A stretch of DNA of 64,000 bases from Brevipalpus yothersi (lineage: Eukaryota; Arthropoda; Arachnida; Trombidiformes; Tenuipalpidae), in contig QZCP01000007.1 of NCBI GenBank assembly GCA_003956705.1, forward strand, positions 137,447 to 201,446, read 5' to 3'. The translations under genes and the position numbers were made by a program. This document shows, piece after piece, positions 9,083 through 20,081 of the stretch. Within the stretch, counting starts at the first letter, position 1. Every line of letters begins with the position of its first letter. The notes under the pieces are model-generated. The model searched no databases, was not told where the DNA came from, and worked only from the letters and a program-made list of their open reading frames with translations.

Positions 9083-10699
9083 TTATTCATGATAATGGAG
9101 AGGGGTAAAAAGATGATTGACACAAAATAAAGAATTACAATGAGAGCATTTCAGGAAAGCATTTTCATCACAATTTTCCTTGGAGCATTGTTCTGTACCA
9201 AAAGTGAAATTGATCGACAGAACATTATCAAATTGGACAATTGCTTCAGTTACTTTATAGCCTGCTGCTTGCCAAGCATAACGAAGCATTGGGCGATATT
9301 TATCACTTGTCAGCTGATTATAAACGACAGCATGCATCTTCATTATGAAAATTCTATCTCGTAGTTTCTCCTCTGCATCTTGATTTCCTATGTTTCTTAT
9401 AGCATCTTGAATACGACGGATAGCTAGTTTATAGTGACGGAAGAAGTATACATCAAGTGGTTGAGCATATTTGGTCGTTCGAGGAGGGATAGTCTCGATT
9501 TTCAAGCAAGCTCGATTCGGAATCTCACTGAAGAGAGCTAAATCTTCTTGCCCAGGCCAGGAATCTTGGAGAAGAAGAGTATTATTAGAGACACAGGGTA
9601 TAAGACACTGTGAGACCCAATATTTTATCGTTGCCTTCGTCATTTTACCACTCTGTGTGCTAGTAACAACGATATTTGGAGGAGTATTTCGATTGATTTC
9701 CTCTCTCACTCTTGGGCCAAACATGCCTGTCTGCTCTTGGAAACAGAGTAACATTTTAGGAGCAAGCTTTCCGGCTTTTGACAGCAGAACTTGAATCGTG
9801 TAAGAGTGGGACAAAGCGTTCATGTTCTGTACCAAAGCAAAAGTTTCTTTCTCTCCTTTATCACTCAAGGTTCTTCTTGAAACCATCTCGTAGTTGAATC
9901 CTGATTGATCTGTGTTCCATATATCATCATCTTCTATGGCTGATTCACTCTTCAGCGCATTCACTCGACTCACGAATCCTCGAGCTTCTCTGATGATTGT
10001 GGGCTCATCTTCCCTAGTTCGAAGTGTCACAAACTTGGTTACCCTTTTAGAGGTGATTCTGTGTTTCTTCTTGAAATCAGATATGAATGTTCGACCTGCA
10101 ATGAAGTTATCAAGCTCGATCTTACGAGCTGCCTCGATTGCCCAGCTCTTCAAGTTCCAATCATGAACAGGGCTGAGACCATCTCTCGCTTCCCTATAAC
10201 GGGAATACAAAAGATCCTTAACTTGATTAGTCTTGTAGCGTATGTTTCCCTCTCCTAGAACAAACTCTATGATTCTCTGTAGTTTTTTACCATCATTGTT
10301 CAATGATTCATAGCGTCTCATTGTTGCTAAATAACTGTTATCTCTACGAAATATGTACATCTTGATCATCTGATCTAATGTATACTCATCCTCAAGATTT
10401 GTCTTCGGTTTCTTTTTGACTGGACTTGGCTCATATTCTGACTGGGAAGTTTCTCCTCCAGTATCATCTCTTTCTTCTTCGATATCAAAATCATCATCTG
10501 ATTCACCATAATCATCATCATCTAGATATTGCTCTTCCTGGAATTCTCCCCTCCCAGTTGCCTGTTTTATGATGATATCATACACTATTCTCGCTAATAC
10601 AAAATCTTCAGCCTTCCTCTCTTCCTCTGGGAACTTTGTTCTGGACTGATTAAGCTTCTCCAATAAAATTCCGGCAACATTCAGTGGATTTATCAACAT
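9083..10699 (-). CDS. Pogo/Tigger-like DDE transposase, intact frame
   Basis: A 538-residue frame without stops. Residues ~35-110 are acidic and Lys-rich; a DNA-binding helical region with KKKHRIT-like basic residues follows; the DDE catalytic core includes IWNTDQSGF (first Asp), LLLQDSWPGQ (second Asp) and TTKYAQPLDVYFF (third Asp). This is the usual arrangement of pogo-type cut-and-paste transposases. After the core comes a C-terminal Cys/His module, C-x4-C-x7-C-x2-C-x4-C-x2-H-x6-H-x-H, which also persists in the decayed relative at 1102-1580, so it is a family trait. The start chosen is the first ATG after an upstream stop. Inverted repeats for this element were not identified. It is either a recently active transposon or a domesticated gene. 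Confidence 0.85.
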   Translation of the reverse strand: MLINPLNVAGILLEKLNQSRTKFPEEERKAEDFVLARIVYDIIIKQATGRGEFQEEQYLDDDDYGESDDDFDIEEERDDTGGETSQSEYEPSPVKKKPKTNLEDEYTLDQMIKMYIFRRDNSYLATMRRYESLNNDGKKLQRIIEFVLGEGNIRYKTNQVKDLLYSRYREARDGLSPVHDWNLKSWAIEAARKIELDNFIAGRTFISDFKKKHRITSKRVTKFVTLRTREDEPTIIREARGFVSRVNALKSESAIEDDDIWNTDQSGFNYEMVSRRTLSDKGEKETFALVQNMNALSHSYTIQVLLSKAGKLAPKMLLCFQEQTGMFGPRVREEINRNTPPNIVVTSTQSGKMTKATIKYWVSQCLIPCVSNNTLLLQDSWPGQEDLALFSEIPNRACLKIETIPPRTTKYAQPLDVYFFRHYKLAIRRIQDAIRNIGNQDAEEKLRDRIFIMKMHAVVYNQLTSDKYRPMLRYAWQAAGYKVTEAIVQFDNVLSINFTFGTEQCSKENCDENAFLKCSHCNSLFCVNHLFTPLHYHE

Positions 10700-10857
10700 C
10701 TCGTCTCAAAATAGTTGCTAATTGGAGGTGGTCAACTTGGTGGCTGGTCAAGGAGTGGCGATCAAATCGGTGATCAAATTGGTGGCCAAATTTTTTGAAA
10801 GTTTCTAGAGAAACTACATGAGATAGATGGCTGAAATTGAGAGAAAAGAACAGTTAG

Positions 10858-11955
10858 ACTTGGAGGCCAACTTATTACATGCTCGAAGTAAGCGCCCACA
10901 ACCAGAGGGATCAAACCTACGCGTTTCCGAGAATTATTCATGATCTTCAAAAGTGTATTCCTCTGAATTTCTTTGACGAAAGCTGCAATTGCTAATCTAA
11001 GGTTGAACAATCCTTTGGGATGATTTTTGTAGACTGCATCTTTCATTATTCCCCAGGGTGCAAAGTCACAAGGGTTCAAACCCGGACTGTGGGGTGGCTG
11101 GGCCATTTCCCTCCCCCTACAGATTGGAGACCAAGCCCTATGATTCGGTTACTGAACTGGAGATGGATACAATTTCTCATTGATTCTGTTCTGTGAGGGG
11201 CTGCAGCATCTTGCATGAACCAAAACTCAACAATCTGACCCGCATTACGTACGGCTGGAAATAAGAAATTTTCCAGCGTCTTTTCATAGCGTTCGGCAGC
11301 AACTATATCATAGAAGAAATGAGGCCAATCACGCCAAAACCACTGATAGCCATCCATACAGTCAAATATTCCGGGTGTGGAGGTCGTTCCATGATGATAT
11401 ATGGGTTCTCTGTCTCCCATTCTCGGTAATTCTGTAGGTTGAGATAGCCATGAAGGTAAAATGCGCCTCATCGGAAAACCATATTTTGTTGATGTTGATT
11501 GTCCATTTTTAATTCTCTCTCTTATTTCAGCTTTGAGAGTTGTTCTTGCGTCCATGTTCACCTGCTTCAGCAGCTGAGTAACGCTTATCTTGTAAGCACG
11601 AAATTCCAACATCTTATGAAGAGCTCTCCAGACCGAGTTCTTACTGAAATTCAGAGCAGCTGCACACTTCCTGATGGTAGGTTGTTTCGTTGTTTCGAAG
11701 AATTTCTCAACAGCTTGCGAATTCTGCTCATTTGATGCTGTTGATGGTCGACCAGCTTGACCTTTATACTGGTCGAGTACAGACCCAGTGGCAATAAATT
11801 TATCGTACAGATTCTTGTTTGTTTTATCAGGAGGAGGAGGAGGAACATCAGGAAACTCTTGTAGAAACCTTCTCACAACTTCCAAAGCCGTCTGTGAACA
11901 TGATAACTTAAACCTCCTTCACGGTGTTTTACTTCATTTTTCGACGGCATGGTAT
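10858..11955 (-). pseudogene. Frameshifted Tc1/mariner-like transposase
   Basis: Pieces of one mariner-type transposase lie in order but in different frames. A likely N-terminal start (MPSKNEVK) is near 11950; the HTH region follows to ~11500 (RKCAAALNFSKNSVWRAL); the first catalytic motif KIWFSDEAHF is readable only in another frame near 11490; the second motif FWFMQDAAAPHRT is back in the long frame near 11210; the third region PPHSPGLNPCDF follows after another shift near 11100; the end is near 10860 (GAYFEHVIS). At least three frame changes make it inactive. The right-hand terminal repeat ends at 12283; the expected left end is not next to the gene. Confidence 0.8.
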
Positions 11956-12264
11956 CATTTGGAGGAGCTTTTGTGGCACTCGGGAGAGCTATCCAAACTT
12001 GAAAACTAAATGAATAGATTGATAAGAAGTTGCTGATGAATTTGAAAAAAAGTTGATCGAAATCGGTTCAAAACTTTTGTTGTTATTTGAAATCGACAAG
12101 AATGGCCTGGAGTGACCTGAAATGCGCAGATCAGCTCAAAAAATTGCGCATGTGCACTGATAATTTTTTTTCGATAGCGACAATTCAATCCCAAATGATA
12201 GGAACTCCTCTGTTCTCTATGGATAATCATGATGAACGCTCGATGATATAACTAAAATTTGGAG

Positions 12265-12283
12265 CTAATTTTGGAACACCCTG
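12265..12283 (-). repeat. Right terminal repeat of the mariner-like element
   Basis: Read on the minus strand the sequence starts CAGGGTGTTCCAAAATTAG, a typical Tc1/mariner-type end lying about 330 bases 5' of the transposase start. The flanking dinucleotide is TG rather than TA on the plus strand, so the target duplication is decayed. Family gene C6-1 resumes only 40 bases beyond it. Confidence 0.5.
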
Positions 12284-12322
12284 TGCACTGAATTCCACTG
12301 ATTTTCTACTCTCTGTCAGCAG

Positions 12323-12671
12323 GGATGTGGAGCACTGTGAAAAAATCTCATACTTCTTCAAGGAATGGGTAAATTATTTAATTCGTTATGTTTGAGATGA
12401 CTTGAACTTTTTCAAATGTTACAGGAAAACTGCTCCCATCTACAATTGGAGGAATTGCGAAAAGACAAGGATTTAGAGGTAATTTTCTTCAAACCTATTG
12501 AATTCGATCAACTCTCCTAAACTTTCCAAGCAAACTAAACTAAACGGTTCTCGATGCTACTTCTCCCAGAAATGTATCGCAAAGTTTCATCGCGATTTGG
12601 GAAGAAAACTTAATCCATGGGAACAATCAGATGCAAATTTCAAGCTGCTGAATCTTCTCAGAAACCAATGA
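12323..12671 (+). pseudogene. C6-1: 5'-truncated copy of the six-cysteine secreted family
   Basis: Only exons 3 to 5 are present: 12323-12368, 12425-12478 and 12570-12671, each with good splice sites, intact phases and a TGA stop. They encode the last three family cysteines with the expected spacings (C-x12-C-x16-C) and the invariant W-x2-C. Exons 1 and 2, including the signal peptide, are missing; instead a mariner-type terminal repeat ends 39 bases before exon 3, inside what should be intron 2. Transposon insertion or a linked deletion probably removed the 5' half. The surviving exons show no stops, so loss may be recent. Confidence 0.75.
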
Positions 12672-13458
12672 AGTCATCGAATATTTGTTTTCGATATTGA
12701 GTTCCCAACATGGAATTAAAAGTAACATTCAGTGAGCTATGACTATTAACTACGGGGATATTATTCTCAAATTCATGAATGATCATGTATATTGTTCAAT
12801 GACAATGTCCAATAGTTTGGAAAGGAAGAATATTGCAAAGATTGTATGATACTCCGATGCCCATTTGATCTGATTGATAATTTCTTCCCCTCAGATCAAT
12901 TGGATTCGTGAATGAATCATAACTCTGGAATAGATTGAAGAATCAACAAAGGACTTTCTATGATCATGAAAATCTGCCTTATGTGCTTATCATTGCAGTC
13001 ATTTTTTTCCATCATTGCTCAAACTAATTTTTACAGAAATAAACTGAGTTCTCCTAGAATTGAAGAGCCTATGATTATTGTTTCTTAAGCTTCTAATCCC
13101 TAACTATTTGAACTGATCATTAGTATAACACAAGATATGTTAAGAGAAGTGTGACTCATTGTCGTGGACATTTGGAAGCCACTTTCTTTCTAATCGAAAG
13201 AAAGTACACGTGTATTTGAATCGGCAAAGCCATGTGAGAAAATATAGAGTACAATCATCTGATACTCTAGAAGATTCATTATTCAATCGCTAGAAACTTG
13301 AAGTTTCGAAAGAAATTGTGATAAAAAATCTTGATGATTCGATACGGTAAAATTTTCAAGGCACATGATATCAGATCCAAAGTTACGCTGATGAGTATAA
13401 ATCAGCTGATAATAGAGTATAGTTCTTCACCTTTGTTTATGTCTCCGATAGAGCATAA
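12672..13458. other. Intergenic between C6-1 and C6-2
   Basis: No gene recognised. A ~120-base segment near 12940-13060 resembles 23625-23750, and more weakly 15690-15760, so it belongs to a dispersed repeat or a recurrent flank of this family. A TATA-like GTATAAATC lies at 13397-13405, ~60 bases upstream of the C6-2 start. Confidence 0.4.
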
Positions 13459-13467
13459 ATGACTAAT

Positions 13468-14135
13468 ATGAACAATATTATAAAATTGATTTCGCTCTAT
13501 TCTTTCCTTTTTATTGGATTTTGTGGTAAACCTACGTGTAGGAGTGGGAAATATGTTGCTTTTACTATAGAGTTCCAGAAACGCTTCGATGAATGTGCAT
13601 CGGTGAGTGTATTCTTAGCAAAGTAGGCCTGAAAATTAGATTCATTCATCAAGTTAATTTTTTTTCTTACAATAGAAACATCCACAGGCCAAGGAGTGTT
13701 CCAAATACCGAATTCCTAGTGATAAATTGTAAATCTTCCCATTCTCACTTTAATGAAAAGATTTCATTTATCTTTGACTCTTTACCAACAGAGACAAGAG
13801 ACAGTGTGAAGAGATTCAGGGAATATTTCTCAGTTGGGTATGATATTCACCTCATTATCTGTAAGATGAATTCCTCCATTTCGCTCTTTGCAGTATCAAT
13901 GCTACATTTCAGACAAAGAAATGAGGGAAGATAAAGAATTAGAGGTGATATTGTAATCAAAACTATTAGTTGCGATCGGTTCACATGAATTTTCAAGTGT
14001 ATTAAATAGAACATTTGCTTTTTCTCTCATCAGAAATGTGCCACAAAAATCATTGAAGAGATAAAAAGAGCTAGTAAATGGGCAGGACAACCTATGGCAA
14101 GTTTCCAGATACCAGATGCTAACAAAAACCAATAA
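13468..14135 (+). CDS. C6-2: small secreted six-cysteine protein, 128 residues
   Basis: Five exons: 13468-13602, 13676-13728, 13792-13837, 13894-13944, 14034-14135, all with GT..AG introns of 56-89 nt and phases 0,2,0,0. Start at 13468 matches the MNNII start of relatives; an in-frame ATG at 13459 would add three residues. Residues 1-20 are a hydrophobic signal peptide. The mature chain of about 108 residues is charged and predicted helical, with cysteine pattern C-x18-C-x9-C-x14-C-x12-C-x15-C and the family W-x2-C before Cys5. No known family fits; insect odorant-binding proteins have C-x3-C between Cys2 and Cys3, unlike the x9 here. Likely extracellular; function unknown. Confidence 0.8.
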
Positions 14136-14859
14136 GGCTACCAAATAATCGAGGGGTATTACAGTGGAAAAATGAACAGAAGATGCCTTGATGTCTGATT
14201 GATCTTTTTGCTCCTGGTTCTATGAGTTATTCTAGTTGGATAACCCCAAAATGAATTTGAGTGGAGGATTGAAAGAGAACTTCTTATAATTACACTGTAC
14301 TTTCGTCAGTTACCTTCAAAGAATACTTCTATTCCAATTATCAGATCCTCTTTCGTTTATGGGGCTCAATGTTCATGAGGCAGTAAGGGCAGTGGAGGCA
14401 GGTCAAAGACTACAATGGTCAATTTTCTTCATAAAATATGTATTCCTATTATAATGTGCCCTACGAAACTTATAATAAAATTTAAAATCTATCAGAGCGT
14501 TGCAAATTTTCAGAACCTTACTGCAAACTTATCTATTAATTAATAATAATGAGTTGAAAGTTTTCTGCTCAAGTAAGCCAACTTTGAAAGTCTCATTGTT
14601 GGTTCCTATCGTTTCATACCATCCGAATGTTAACTAATCACAATTGATGCCCTCAAATGCGATGAATGATTCATGTCTAATCGTACATTGAGTTTTTCCG
14701 AGAAACTGCGAAAAATACATCTCGATCACTTGATAAGAAGAAACTTTAGATAAAAATGATATTGAGTTCAAGGTGACACCTATCAATATAATTGAAAATG
14801 AATGAAAAATCAATTGGATCTAGTAGTTCCATAGTAGATCAACTTTTAGATGATCTCTA
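14136..14859. other. Intergenic between C6-2 and C6-3
   Basis: No gene or repeat recognised. A conserved-type upstream sequence (ATCACTTGATAAG) near 14724-14736 is a weak version of the promoter block seen before other family members. Confidence 0.3.
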
Positions 14860-14880
14860 ATGGAGGAAAAGCTCATCAGC

Positions 14881-15492
14881 ATGAGGAACATCTCCGTATT
14901 CTTCCTTCTCTCTCAATTCTTCTTTTACAGAGTCGATAGCAGTAATATTTCTCGCCTGAGAAATGTTTTCTGTGCTAGTCCACAACATATCCCTAGATTT
15001 TCAAAATTTCAAAGAGCTGTTGATACTTGTCTAACAGTAAGTCAGTTTTCAGCATGAATTAGGCCTATTCCCCACATTGATTTGCGTTGTTATTCAATAG
15101 AAACATGCAGAGACTGGAGAGTGCATCAAATACGAAATGCCAAATGATAAACAGTAAGTTATTCAATCCTCTTATTTGTGCAGAGTTTTTCTGATTTTCC
15201 AGGCCTTCATCAATAGAGACAAGAAACACTGTGGAGAGTCTTTTTGTACTTGGATGAAATGGGTATGTTAATGATCTTATCCATTTTGAAAAAAATAACA
15301 TGAAAAATTTTAAAGGTTCACTGCTTTGATTCATATGGGAAGAAAATAGAGAAAAACAAAAATTTGGATGTAAGATAGTGATCGAAGTTCTCAAAATTGG
15401 CCAAGAATGTCCAAGGAAAGTGAACGAATCTTTGGTGCTTCTCTTTTCAGATATGTATTAGAGATGTTATATCAAGAAGGAATTCACTATAA
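14881..15492 (+). CDS. C6-3: six-cysteine family member with disrupted last exon
   Basis: Exons 14881-15036, 15101-15153, 15217-15262, 15316-15369 and 15451-15492 keep the family phases. The start at 14881 puts a hydrophobic signal directly at the N-terminus; an in-frame ATG at 14860 would add seven residues. Cysteine spacing is C-x18-C-x9-C-x14-C-x12-C-x16-C, with one additional Cys between Cys4 and Cys5. In exon 5 the frame hits TAA only 13 codons in. A frame shifted by one base continues to a family-like tail ending FQMSQQK at ~15554. So a one-base indel truncated the C-terminus after the sixth cysteine. The protein could still fold, since all six cysteines precede the stop, or the copy may be decaying. 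Confidence 0.65.
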
Positions 15493-16434
15493 CGATAATG
15501 AGAAACATGGGTTGGATTCAGGGAAAAGTTTCCAGATGTCCCAACAGAAATGAAGCCATCGGATGATAGCCAAGTATTACTCTAGGATGATTGAAAAGTA
15601 CTCCAAAACTTGACTGATCTGCTCAGCAATTAGCTCCATAAGTAACTTCATGGGAAACTTTAGGATGATTTGAAATGGAACCTAAATTAATTCTTCTATG
15701 ACAATGAAAATTCGTTGTTTTTTGTTTGCTATGATCACTCAAACCGAGGTTACATATATTATGAATTATTTGGAAATGAAGGACAATTTTTCAGAGAGAA
15801 CTGTGTATGAAGACCGAATATCAAAACTCTACTCTATCGTACGTGTCAATACTTGTCAATCACACTTGATAGTCAAATTCTGAAGTAATAGCACATCTGA
15901 CTATTGGTTTTAACTGTACTTATGAGTATGTGAAGCGTTTATCCATTATCCTGATTCTTTGAGATTATATTACAAGAGAAATCTCAAAATCATTAATGTT
16001 GACAAAATTTTCACATAATTTCCCCTATTTTTGATCCTCTACAATGTTACGTTAGTCCAATAATCTATCATTCTCTACCCTTTTCACTAAGGAAAAGAAT
16101 AATTTTTGTCAAGACGAAATAAAAACTTTCAATGCTTTTTGGCCACGTTTGTAATAAAAAAAATTTCAGAATTGAGCCTTTTCTCTCCCAAAATTAACCT
16201 CTCATTTGGTAAGACTTGATCACCTACACTTGTATTCGTCTATATTACTTCTGGTCAAGGAAATGAACCGAAGAGGCCGTAAGTATAATTCAATACGCAT
16301 TGACTGGACTTCAGGGAGAAGATGTAGAAGTTACTCGTCAATTTTTCAATTTAATTTTCCTCGAAGTTAGGATTCATGTCATTCAGCGAGAGCAACTTGG
16401 AAAACAAGCACCGTTGAGAGATGATTATCCTACA
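15493..16434. other. Intergenic between C6-3 and C6-4 (convergent)
   Basis: A 60-codon frame at 15698-15883 starts with a signal-like stretch (MKIRCFLFAMITQT) but lacks the family cysteines and splice sites; it overlaps the dispersed repeat also seen near 12960 and 23640. Otherwise nothing recognised. C6-3 and C6-4 point towards each other across this gap. Confidence 0.35.
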
Positions 16435-17115
16435 TCACTTCAGACTTGATAGCTTTTTGAAAGTTTTGGGGATCTGGAAAGTAGTTCCTATCTGTTCCAT
16501 TCTCCTCGTGAGATCTCTCAATGCTTTTTGGGCACATTTCTGGAGCAAACAGCATCAAAAATTCATATTCAGTTAGAAATCTGTTTGAATTGAATATGTT
16601 CGCTAACGTCACTTATAATCTCACCTCCGCTGACTTATCGTTTTCCATAACTTTTTGTGATCGTAGGCCGATACAGTTAAACTGTAATGCATGAAATTGT
16701 ACAATTTATCTTGGTAACAATGGATTGAATTATTTACCCATTCGATAAAAATTGCCTCAATCTTGTCGCAGTTTGCCTCCTTCCTGTCAGTGACAAAATA
16801 AATATCTGAAATTTGTCCTTAGGTGAGATAATTGGATAGTTCACATTTCAATTCCAGAAATTTTGTATTTGGCACATTCTCTGCTCCATGCATATTCCTA
16901 TTGAGTGGGGTCAAATTATTTTTAGTTTTAGAAACAGGACCAACATCTACTCATGCTCACACTATACTTACTGAGAAGCACTTATTGGCATCATCTTGAA
17001 ATTGTGGGACTAAACTGAAGAATTTGATGGCCCCCGGCTGACCACAAAGTTTTTCCCAACAATATCCAGCATATAGAGATGAGAAGAAAACAATGAAGGT
17101 GATAATATTGTTCAT
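16435..17115 (-). CDS. C6-4: small secreted six-cysteine protein, 134 residues
   Basis: Inverted relative to its neighbours. Exons on the minus strand: 16972-17115, 16845-16897, 16738-16783, 16625-16681, 16435-16539; phases 0,2,0,0 are preserved. It starts MNNIITFIVFF, the same signal start as C6-5 to C6-7. Cysteine pattern C-x21-C-x9-C-x14-C-x12-C-x17-C; W-x2-C is present. The end of exon 2 has moved to a downstream donor (GIEM in place of the RDEL-type end), a change shared with C6-8, so these two minus-strand copies are closest relatives despite lying 15 kb apart. Secreted, function unknown. Confidence 0.8.
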
Positions 17116-17227
17116 GGTCATTGGATTATTTTCTATTCAAAAAAATCACAAGCTCAATAAATTATTCCAGCTAGCTATCGATGATTCTCTCCTTGTTATA
17201 CTAGATTAGTATTACCAATCAGTACAC

Positions 17228-17275
17228 CCTTGAATCTGGTATAGTGTGACTTTGAAGTTCTGGTGGTATCAAATG
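17228..17275 (-). promoter_or_regulatory. Conserved upstream block of C6-4
   Basis: Read on the minus strand, this contains ATTTGATACC, AACTTCAAAGTCACA and CCAGATTCAAGG, collinear with blocks upstream of C6-5, C6-6, C6-7 and C6-8. It lies about 110-160 bases before the ATG. Conservation outside coding sequence suggests a shared promoter. Confidence 0.5.
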
Positions 17276-18360
17276 ACATATCTTTCCAAAGTTTCTTTCG
17301 AATCTTAGAGCTATGAACGATTTGATCATAGGTTCCACAAAGTATCATATGATTCAGTTGTTCCCTCTTGGAAGAAGATGATTCAAATTTAATGAACAAA
17401 TTTCAAAAAATTAATTGAAGGGATTCTCAATGCTCCCTTCCATAGGAATGCTTGGATAGTCTGAAGGAAGTGGAATGACATGTAGTAGAAGAAACACAAC
17501 CCAGGCAAAAAATTGGAACAATTCTCAAGACAATCTAACTAGATGTCTTCGAATAAGAGTGAAGCTGCCTAGTTATTGAGAATCCCACTCGTTCTCAGAG
17601 AAGGCAAGATCCTCATTCATCTACTATACTGTAGGGTGTCCCACATGGGATGGCTGCATGATGCCAAGATTTTTATTCCATTCACCCCTTATTCGGAATC
17701 CGTTTATCATGAGAACTGAGTGTCGAAGCGTCATTATTGTAAACTTGAAAAGGGAATTGATTTTGATTCTTGGAATTGTTAAGTACGAAAACCAATTACT
17801 TTCCCAGAAAGAAACCAGAGATGGTAATGGTAATTGTTCTGTTTCCGTTTCTCTCTCTCTCTCTCTCACTCTTTCTGACTGTCGCTTCGGCTCATGAAGT
17901 GGTGAAGATCGGCCATCTTAGGCCATTGGGGTTTGGATGCTCTTCCAATAAACTAAAACTGAAATCTTGATCTTACAAACTTTTCTCTCCGAAAATTTTT
18001 TCCAACAGACTCGGTTTCATGCAAACTTTAACTGTGTACAACATGGTCATAAAAAATTATTTTATGCTCACTCTGTACTCACAGAGAAATTATTAATCGA
18101 ATAAAAAAACGAAATTATCACTATAAATATTCGCTGAAAGAAAAATTTTTTGCCTTCGATCACAACACCGGGCAAATTCTCCTTATTTTTTAGTGGACAG
18201 AAGAGTCCAATCGAATGAAATCTTTAGTCAGAGTTAATTAAAAGCGTTATCAGTTGAACATTTTTTGCTCTGAACATTGAGTTAGCTCCCATTCCTGCGA
18301 AAACAAGCAATTGCTAGAAACTCCAAGTTTGAAGAGAAAAATATGAAAAAGAATCTTGAC
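17276..18360. other. Intergenic between C6-4 and C6-5 (divergent)
   Basis: No gene recognised. A short (CT)n tract lies at about 17850-17868. The sequence from ~17960 to 18360 is repeated ~1.6 kb and ~3.2 kb further on as the upstream flank of C6-6 and C6-7, so it is part of the tandem duplication unit. Confidence 0.5.
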
Positions 18361-18410
18361 TATTTGATAAAGCATAAACTTTGAAGTTACAGTGCACCAG
18401 ACTCAAGATC
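18361..18410 (+). promoter_or_regulatory. Conserved upstream block of C6-5
   Basis: TATTTGATAAAGCATAAACT followed by TTGAAGTTACAGTGCACCAG. The same order (ATTTGATA, CATAAACTTT, GAAGT.ACAG, CACCAGA.TCA) recurs at 19951-20000 and 21565-21612, and inverted at 17228-17275 and 32331-32379. CATAAA may act as a TATA box. Confidence 0.5.
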
Positions 18411-18492
18411 ATAATTATTAGTATCGAAAAGGATCATACATCTAAAAGAGAATTCCTCGATCTTGTGGTCCTTACGAATGGAAAAAACGACT

Positions 18493-19174
18493 ATGAACAA
18501 TATTATCACCTTTGTTGTCTTCTTGTCAGCTATTTATGCTGGGAATTGCCAAGATTTATGTGACCCTCTGATTTATTTTATGTATGGGCCTTTCCTTCCA
18601 AAACTTCAAGATGGGATCAATGAATGCCACTCGGTCAGTTTATTTTCAGCATGGATGGATGTTTGCTCCGCTTTGTGGTACTAATTTGTTCTTATTCAAT
18701 AGAAATATCCATGGGCCGAAGAATGTGCCAAATACCGTGTTCCTCGGGATGAATTGTAAATTTCTCCAATCAAAATATAAGCTAAGTCTTATCAGTTTTC
18801 TTTTCCCCATGAACAGTGACATAATGAACTGCAATAAGGTTTTGGAAATTTTCCAAAAATGGGTAAACTATTTAAACCATTATTTTCAAGGTAGATTATA
18901 CAATTTCAAACATTACAGGCAGATTGTTCCACTCCACATATAGAAAAACTTTCTTCGGACCAAAAAAGAGAGATAAAGGTAAGATTATAACTCACGTCAG
19001 CGAACACAGTCAATTATGACAGATTTCTAACTGAATTTGTGTTTTCAATGCTTTTTCTCCCAGGATTGTGAAAAGAAAGTATTCCAGAACATAGTAAGAA
19101 GACTGAAACAGTCAAAGGCAAGTTCCCAGGTCCTCAAAACCTTCAAAAAGCTATCAAAGAGCGTGACGATGTAG
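18493..19174 (+). CDS. C6-5: small secreted six-cysteine protein, 136 residues
   Basis: Exons 18493-18633, 18703-18755, 18817-18862, 18919-18978, 19064-19174 with family phases. Signal peptide MNNIITFVVFLSAIYAGNC; mature pattern C-x21-C-x9-C-x14-C-x12-C-x18-C. The C-terminal exon is basic (KTFKKLSKS). The ATG lies ~130 bases after the conserved upstream block, and an AATAAA at 19275-19280 is about 100 bases past the stop. First member of a three-copy tandem array with a 1.59-1.61 kb repeat unit. All sites are intact, so it is probably functional. Role unknown. Confidence 0.82.
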
Positions 19175-19950
19175 GGGAATCATTTCTGATTCTCTTAAAT
19201 GTGGTCCTCCTCTCTGATGACCTATTTCTTCATGTATAAGCCATTGAGTAACTTTGGGCCAAATTGAACTGAAGAATAAACAGACAACTGTCTCTACCTT
19301 GAGTCTAGTTGATGTGCATTGAACAATATTGAAAGCCTATTCTGATCATTTTTTGACCTAGAACTTATTTAGACGAATATGTGATCGAATCTTTCTGAAT
19401 GAAAGGTGAACCTTGAGAGAAGGAAGTCTCAATTCTGAAATTTTCTTCCTACAGACGTGGAAACAAAGTGATGAAAAACTTCATCTTGACTTTAGAAAAT
19501 TAAAAATTTTTCTCCTACAGACGTGGCAATCAAACCATCAAAGCCTTATAATTGGGAACTTTTCTCTCTGAAAAATTTCTCCAACAGATTTGGTTTCATG
19601 AAAATTCCTTGGAAACTTTCGCTGTGTAGATCATTAAAAATTATTCTATGCTAACTCTGTACTCACAGAGAAATTATTTATCAAATAAAAAAATGAAATC
19701 GTTATTATTAATATTTGTTGTAGGAAAATTCTTCTGCATTCGATCATGAGAACGGCAGGCATATTTTCCTTATTTTTCTCAGTGGACAGGAGATTTCAAT
19801 TGAATGAAATCTTTAGGCAGAGTTAGTAAAAAGTATTATCAGTTGAACATTTTTTGCTCTGAACATTGAGTTAGCTCCCATTCCTGCGAAAACAAGCAAT
19901 TGCTAGAAACTCCAAGTTTGAAGAGAAAAATATGAAAACCAATCTTGACT

Positions 19951-20000
19951 ATTTGATACAGCATAAACTTTGAAGTCACAGCTCACCAGATTCAGGATCA
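19951..20000 (+). promoter_or_regulatory. Conserved upstream block of C6-6
   Basis: Same block as at 18361-18410, including ATTTGATACAGCATAAACTT and TGAAGTCACAGCTCACCAGA. It remains nearly unchanged although the gene it precedes carries a nonsense codon. Confidence 0.5.
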
Positions 20001-20081
20001 TAATTATTAGTATTGAAAAGAAGCAAACATCGAAAAGAGAATTCCTTAAACTTGTGGCCCTTACGAATGAAAAAAACGACT

